NCBI GenBank assembly: GCA_015654965.1
Contig: JAATGD010000087.1
Location: 1 to 25,962 of the forward strand
Origin: Hyphomicrobiales bacterium
GTDB lineage: Bacteria > Pseudomonadota > Alphaproteobacteria > Rhizobiales > Rhizobiaceae
Length of the DNA: 25,962 nt
Direction: 5' to 3'
The notes beneath the pieces were generated by a model that was not told the origin of the DNA, did no database searches, and worked only from the letters and a program-made list of their open reading frames with translations. This document shows positions 22,945-25,962 of the stretch, piece by piece. Numbering within the stretch: the stretch's first letter is position 1; each line of letters starts with the position of its first letter. A program made the translations under genes and the position numbers.

Positions 22945-24258
22945 GTGCCAGTGCAATCGGACAGCATTGACGGCTCTTCGCGACGGTTGGTCATCCGCCG
23001 TGCTATCTTGTGGTTGCTGTTTCTCGGCCCCTTTTTCTACCTCACCTATGGCACGGCCAACTGGCTCGCCTCACTGCATCATGCGGTACCTAATCTCGCT
23101 TTCGACTGGGGACAGCACCTGCCTTTCATCGCATGGAGCATCGTTCCCTACTGGTCGGTCAACCTGTTTTATGTGATCGCGCTATTCGTCAGTGAGACGC
23201 CGGAAGAGGTTGACCGTCAGGCAAAACGTTATCTCACAGCGCAGGTCATCGCCGTTTTCTGCTTTATTGCCTTTCCATTGATGGCAACATTCGAGAAGCC
23301 GGAAACCTCCGGCCTTCCGGGTTTCATGTTTGCCGTCTTGGGCGGTTTCGACAAGCCGTTCAATCAGGCACCATCGCTGCATATCGCATTGCTGATCATC
23401 ATCTGGGACCAGATGCGCCGCGCAATGGGCGATGTGTGGCGGTTTATCTGGAATATCTGGTGCCTGCTGATCGGTCTGTCGGTCCTTACCACCTACCAGC
23501 ATCATGCGGTCGATATTCCAGCAGGCAGCCTGCTCGGCCTTTTCGCGCTCTGGCTTTTTCCGCGCAACACCCCTTCGACGCTTTCCGGATTCCGCTTGAC
23601 GAACGATCCCAAAGCCCGACGCATAGGTATTTACTATGTTTCAGGAGCCGCTGTTTTTCTGGTGCTTGCCATTCATGGCCTCACGATCACCGGCTATGCG
23701 ATTTTCTGGCTCTGGCCAGCGACTGCTCTCGCCGTCGTCGCAACGGGCTATTTTGGCGCAGATGCGCGCATTTTCCAGAAAGAGCGCGATGGCACGATCA
23801 GCCTTGCCAGCCACTGGCTGCTCCTGCCCTATCGGCTGTTTGCAAGACTGAATGTATGGTTCTGGACGCGCAAACTGCCGCCCCATATTCCACTGGGCGG
23901 AAATGTATTTCTGGGCCGCTTTCCAAAGGGCAATGAGACAGAGGCGTTCAAGACCATCATCGACCTTGCCGTCGAAATGAATCCGCCGCGCCATTGCGCC
24001 AACTGGCAAAGCTTTGGCATGATTGATCTTGTCCCGCCTCCCTTCGTAAAGATCACCGAAGCATCACATGCCATTGAAGCCGCCCGCAATCATGGTCCAG
24101 TCCTCATCTGCTGCGCATTGGGCTTTCAACGCAGCGCAATCGTCGCCATTCACTGGCTGATCGAGACAGGGCGCGTTAAAAATGCCAAGGAAGCCGAAAT
24201 GCTCATTCGCGCCAAAGGCTGGCCGGTGCATCTACATTGCCCTGAGGTTTCGGCATGA
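22945..24258 (+). CDS. ynbD: PAP2-like membrane domain fused to dual-specificity phosphatase, YnbD-like
   Basis: Integral membrane protein of 437 residues from GTG 22945 (E. coli YnbD about 430). Six to eight hydrophobic segments cover residues 15-280. PAP2-type motifs are PSLH at 143-146 and H-x3-D at His186-Asp190 (QHHAVDIPAG). PSLH instead of PSGH, and no clear KX6RP, resembles the PAP2_3 branch that contains inositol-phosphorylceramide synthases. The C-terminal cytosolic domain has the Cys-x5-Arg phosphatase loop in CCALGFQRSA (Cys390, Arg396). GTG 22945 fits the 2-base gap after ynbC and a GGAG 10 bases upstream; an ATG at 22894, overlapping ynbC, is the alternative. It probably removes or exchanges phosphate groups on a lipid made by the cluster. 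Confidence 0.85.
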   Translation: MPVQSDSIDGSSRRLVIRRAILWLLFLGPFFYLTYGTANWLASLHHAVPNLAFDWGQHLPFIAWSIVPYWSVNLFYVIALFVSETPEEVDRQAKRYLTAQVIAVFCFIAFPLMATFEKPETSGLPGFMFAVLGGFDKPFNQAPSLHIALLIIIWDQMRRAMGDVWRFIWNIWCLLIGLSVLTTYQHHAVDIPAGSLLGLFALWLFPRNTPSTLSGFRLTNDPKARRIGIYYVSGAAVFLVLAIHGLTITGYAIFWLWPATALAVVATGYFGADARIFQKERDGTISLASHWLLLPYRLFARLNVWFWTRKLPPHIPLGGNVFLGRFPKGNETEAFKTIIDLAVEMNPPRHCANWQSFGMIDLVPPPFVKITEASHAIEAARNHGPVLICCALGFQRSAIVAIHWLIETGRVKNAKEAEMLIRAKGWPVHLHCPEVSA

Positions 24259-24680
24259 AAACGCAGGCCAGAGTGATCGCCACAAGATTACGTAGTAACG
24301 CTTTGGCCGGTTTGTTTTTTGCATGCCTGATGCTCGGCATAGCTCCCTTTTTGCGTCCGTCTTACGATCTGGCTTTCTGGTTGCTCTGGCCGCTCCTGTT
24401 TTCCACTTTACTCGGCGTAGTCGCCGTGGCTGCCCATCTTCTCTTTGATGCCGCCCTCTTCCGGCATGTTGCAAACACGCCTGATGAAGATACGGCGCTC
24501 GGACAACTCGACACAGTCCTTGAGCGGATGGAACTGCGTAAAGCCAATCAGGACAATCGCCCGCTGGCTGATCGCATCGCGGGTTCAAAGCGCATCCTAT
24601 GGCGTCTGCATATTTTTCTGGGATTGGGCATTCCCATATTCATATTGCTGGCCATCATTCCATCGGGGGGAAAATGGTAA
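24255..24680 (+). CDS. Unrecognised small membrane protein of the lipid operon
   Basis: 141 residues, not a family I recognise. Three hydrophobic segments are visible: NALAGLFFACLMLGIAPFL (about 15-33), YDLAFWLLWPLLFSTLLGVVAVAAHLLF (about 37-64) and a C-terminal RLHIFLGLGIPIFILLAIIP (about 116-135). Between them is a soluble charged stretch of about 50 residues (PDEDTALGQLDTVLERMELRKANQD) that could form a helix. The ATG overlaps the ynbD stop (ATGA) and the acyltransferase begins 1 base after its stop, so translation is coupled on both sides. That makes a role with the lipid enzymes likely, perhaps as a scaffold or accessory subunit. E. coli ynbABCD has no counterpart that I recall. Confidence 0.75.
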   Translation: MKTQARVIATRLRSNALAGLFFACLMLGIAPFLRPSYDLAFWLLWPLLFSTLLGVVAVAAHLLFDAALFRHVANTPDEDTALGQLDTVLERMELRKANQDNRPLADRIAGSKRILWRLHIFLGLGIPIFILLAIIPSGGKW

Positions 24681-24681
24681 C

Positions 24682-25347
24682 ATGCGGGACTTGATCCGCC
24701 ATCAGGCACAATCTCTGTTTGGCTCGCTGCTTGCCATCGTCTCACGCGGGATTACCGGCGTGCGTCCGATCTGGAGCGGAACCGGACCATCACAAAGACA
24801 GCGCATTTATTTCGCCAACCATACCAGCCATGGCGATTTTATCCTGCTTGTATCCTGTCTCAATCAGGAAGAGCGCGCCCGGACCCGCGCCGTTGCGGGG
24901 GCCGATTACTGGCGAGCCAATCGCCTACGGCAATTCATGGCCGAAGTGCTGCTTCGCACGGTGCTTATCGAGCGCAACTGGGTGGAACGCACCGCCGATC
25001 CGATGCTGGTCATGCTCAAGGCGCTTGATGAAGGCCATTCGCTGATTATCTTTCCCGAAGGCACACGCAACATGTCCGAGGAAGCGCTGTTGCGCTTCCG
25101 CTCCGGCATTTACAACCTCGCTTTGGCGCGCCCCGATGTGGAACTGGTCCCCTGCTGGATCGAGAACATGTCGCGTGTGCTACCCAAAGGCGCGCTCCTG
25201 CCGGTTCCGCTTTTATGCCGGGTCATTTTCGGTGAACCGCTTCGTATCCACGATGGCGAGGACCGCAAGGATTTTCTAATCCGCGCCCGACAATGCCTTC
25301 TAGCCATGCAGCCGCGCAACGGCAATCATCAGGGTCATCCGCAATGA
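24682..25347 (+). CDS. PlsC-type 1-acylglycerol-3-phosphate acyltransferase family protein
   Basis: Membrane-associated acyltransferase, 221 residues. Motif I is NHTSHGDF with the catalytic His47-x4-Asp52. Motif III is FPEGTR at residues 124-129. Motif IV lies in the LVPCWIEN region at about 154-161. An N-terminal amphipathic stretch (QAQSLFGSLLAIVSRGI) suggests peripheral membrane binding. Family members acylate lysophosphatidic acid or other lysolipids; the acceptor here is not known. ATG 24682 lies 1 base after the preceding stop; the same frame is open far upstream but lacks family character there. Its stop overlaps the next start (ATGA), so it supplies the acylation step of the same lipid operon. 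Confidence 0.9.
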   Translation: MRDLIRHQAQSLFGSLLAIVSRGITGVRPIWSGTGPSQRQRIYFANHTSHGDFILLVSCLNQEERARTRAVAGADYWRANRLRQFMAEVLLRTVLIERNWVERTADPMLVMLKALDEGHSLIIFPEGTRNMSEEALLRFRSGIYNLALARPDVELVPCWIENMSRVLPKGALLPVPLLCRVIFGEPLRIHDGEDRKDFLIRARQCLLAMQPRNGNHQGHPQ

Positions 25348-25962
25348 GTGAAACCACCCGTCTCTTTCTTGGCCTCATGGCCGTGCTTGTCACCGCCAGC
25401 ATCGTTGCAGCCGCTCTTTCCTCCAAAGCGCCAAAGCCGCTTTCCTCCACGCTTATCAACCTCAATGCCCGCATCAAGGCGTGGTGGATCATGGTCACGG
25501 CCATCTGCATCGCCTTTCTGTTCGGCAAAGGCGGCGTGATCGTTCTCTTTGCACTGGTTTCATTCGCGTCTCTACGCGAATATGTGACACTGACCCAGAC
25601 CCGCCGCAGCGATCACCGCATTCTGCTCGGCATGTTCCTGCTCGTCATTCCCGTGCAATATTACCTGATCTGGATTAACTGGTACGGGCTTTATTCGATC
25701 TTCATCCCAGTCTATTGCTTCCTCGCCATGCCGGTGCTGACGGCACTTTCAGGTGACACGTCGCGCTTTCTGGAGCGCATCAGCGAACAGCAATGGGGCC
25801 TGATGCTTTCGGTCTATTGCATCAGTCATGTGCCCGCTCTGGTCACCTTGCACATCCCCGGCTATGACAGCGAAAAACTATTACTGATCGCATTTCTCGT
25901 TGCGACCGTGCAAAGCAGTGATGTGCTACAATATATTTTCGGCAAGCTTTTCGGCAAACATC
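25344..25962 (+). CDS. ynbB: Phosphatidate cytidylyltransferase (CdsA/YnbB-like), cut by right window edge
   Basis: Partial: 206 residues are inside the window and the C-terminus lies beyond. Integral membrane protein expected to make CDP-diacylglycerol from phosphatidic acid and CTP. Hydrophobic segments start at residue 7 (LFLGLMAVLVTASIVAAAL) and recur throughout. Family features include FASLREYVTLT near 74-84 and SDVLQYIFGKLFGKH at the right edge, the CdsA catalytic block that normally continues with a conserved SP-K-T segment. The ATG overlaps the acyltransferase stop (ATGA). Having both a PlsC-type and a CdsA-type enzyme in one operon suggests that the cluster produces its own CDP-lipid pool. 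A full-length check of the signature needs the next few hundred bases. Confidence 0.88.
   Translation, partial: MSETTRLFLGLMAVLVTASIVAAALSSKAPKPLSSTLINLNARIKAWWIMVTAICIAFLFGKGGVIVLFALVSFASLREYVTLTQTRRSDHRILLGMFLLVIPVQYYLIWINWYGLYSIFIPVYCFLAMPVLTALSGDTSRFLERISEQQWGLMLSVYCISHVPALVTLHIPGYDSEKLLLIAFLVATVQSSDVLQYIFGKLFGKH

Noticed and set aside
1..25962. CRISPR arrays, insertion sequences, tRNA genes, phage or integron features
   Set aside because: No regularly spaced repeats, transposase-like frames, tRNA cloverleaf signatures or attachment-site duplications were seen on either strand.

Overview
The window looks like an alphaproteobacterial chromosome segment, most likely Brucella/Ochrobactrum (Brucellaceae) or a close Rhizobiales relative. 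The basis is moderate-to-high GC, protein sequences typical of that group, a FadR/NanR-type regulator beside a sugar ABC operon, and recognised gene families only; no database search was possible. I found no rRNA, tRNA, CRISPR array, insertion sequence, phage gene or clear pseudogene. The gene starts I prefer are often shorter than the longest open frame, and I say so in each entry.

Region 1 (1-3530): the N-terminal part of a SbmA/BacA/YddA-type ABC transporter runs off the left edge on the minus strand. Next comes an AT-rich intergenic region with two palindromes and a sigma70-like promoter. A cobalamin riboswitch then leads metE, the B12-independent methionine synthase, so B12 is expected to shut off the B12-independent enzyme.

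Region 2 (3543-15338): a complete D-apiose catabolic locus. A minus-strand FCD-type GntR regulator faces plus-strand genes for a RuBisCO-like protein (OiaX or OiaT type), 3-oxo-isoapionate kinase (OiaK), D-apionate oxidoisomerase (ApnO), a ribose-type ABC importer (binding protein, DUF2291 lipoprotein, double ATPase, permease), D-apiose dehydrogenase (ApsD) and D-apionate lactonase (ApnL). Expected flow: D-apiose is imported, oxidised to apionolactone, hydrolysed to apionate, converted to 3-oxo-isoapionate, phosphorylated and then handled by the RuBisCO-like protein. Two related operator-like sites, at 4358-4379 and 7188-7217, share a 13-base block and a TGGT-N3-ACCA element of the type bound by FCD regulators. 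Stem-loops flank the binding-protein gene and probably set its expression relative to its neighbours.

Region 3 (15339-20396): an AT-rich gap holds a CtrA-like box and two tiny, well-initiated candidate membrane peptides. It is followed by an Ldh2/DpkA-type imino-acid reductase and a tripartite tricarboxylate-type transporter (tctC-tctB-tctA). The tctC leader is unusual: a perfect Shine-Dalgarno sequence, then a 12-bp hairpin, then a second Shine-Dalgarno.

Region 4 (20410-25962): a lipid-metabolism cluster resembling the poorly characterised E. coli ynbABCD set. It has a divergent CDP-alcohol phosphatidyltransferase (YnbA-like) opposite an operon of hydrolase-methyltransferase fusion (YnbC-like), PAP2/dual-specificity phosphatase fusion (YnbD-like), an unrecognised 141-aa membrane protein, a PlsC-type acyltransferase and a CdsA/YnbB-like cytidylyltransferase cut by the right edge. 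Together they could form a nearly self-contained pathway for an unidentified phospholipid. This is the best candidate in the window for an undescribed system.
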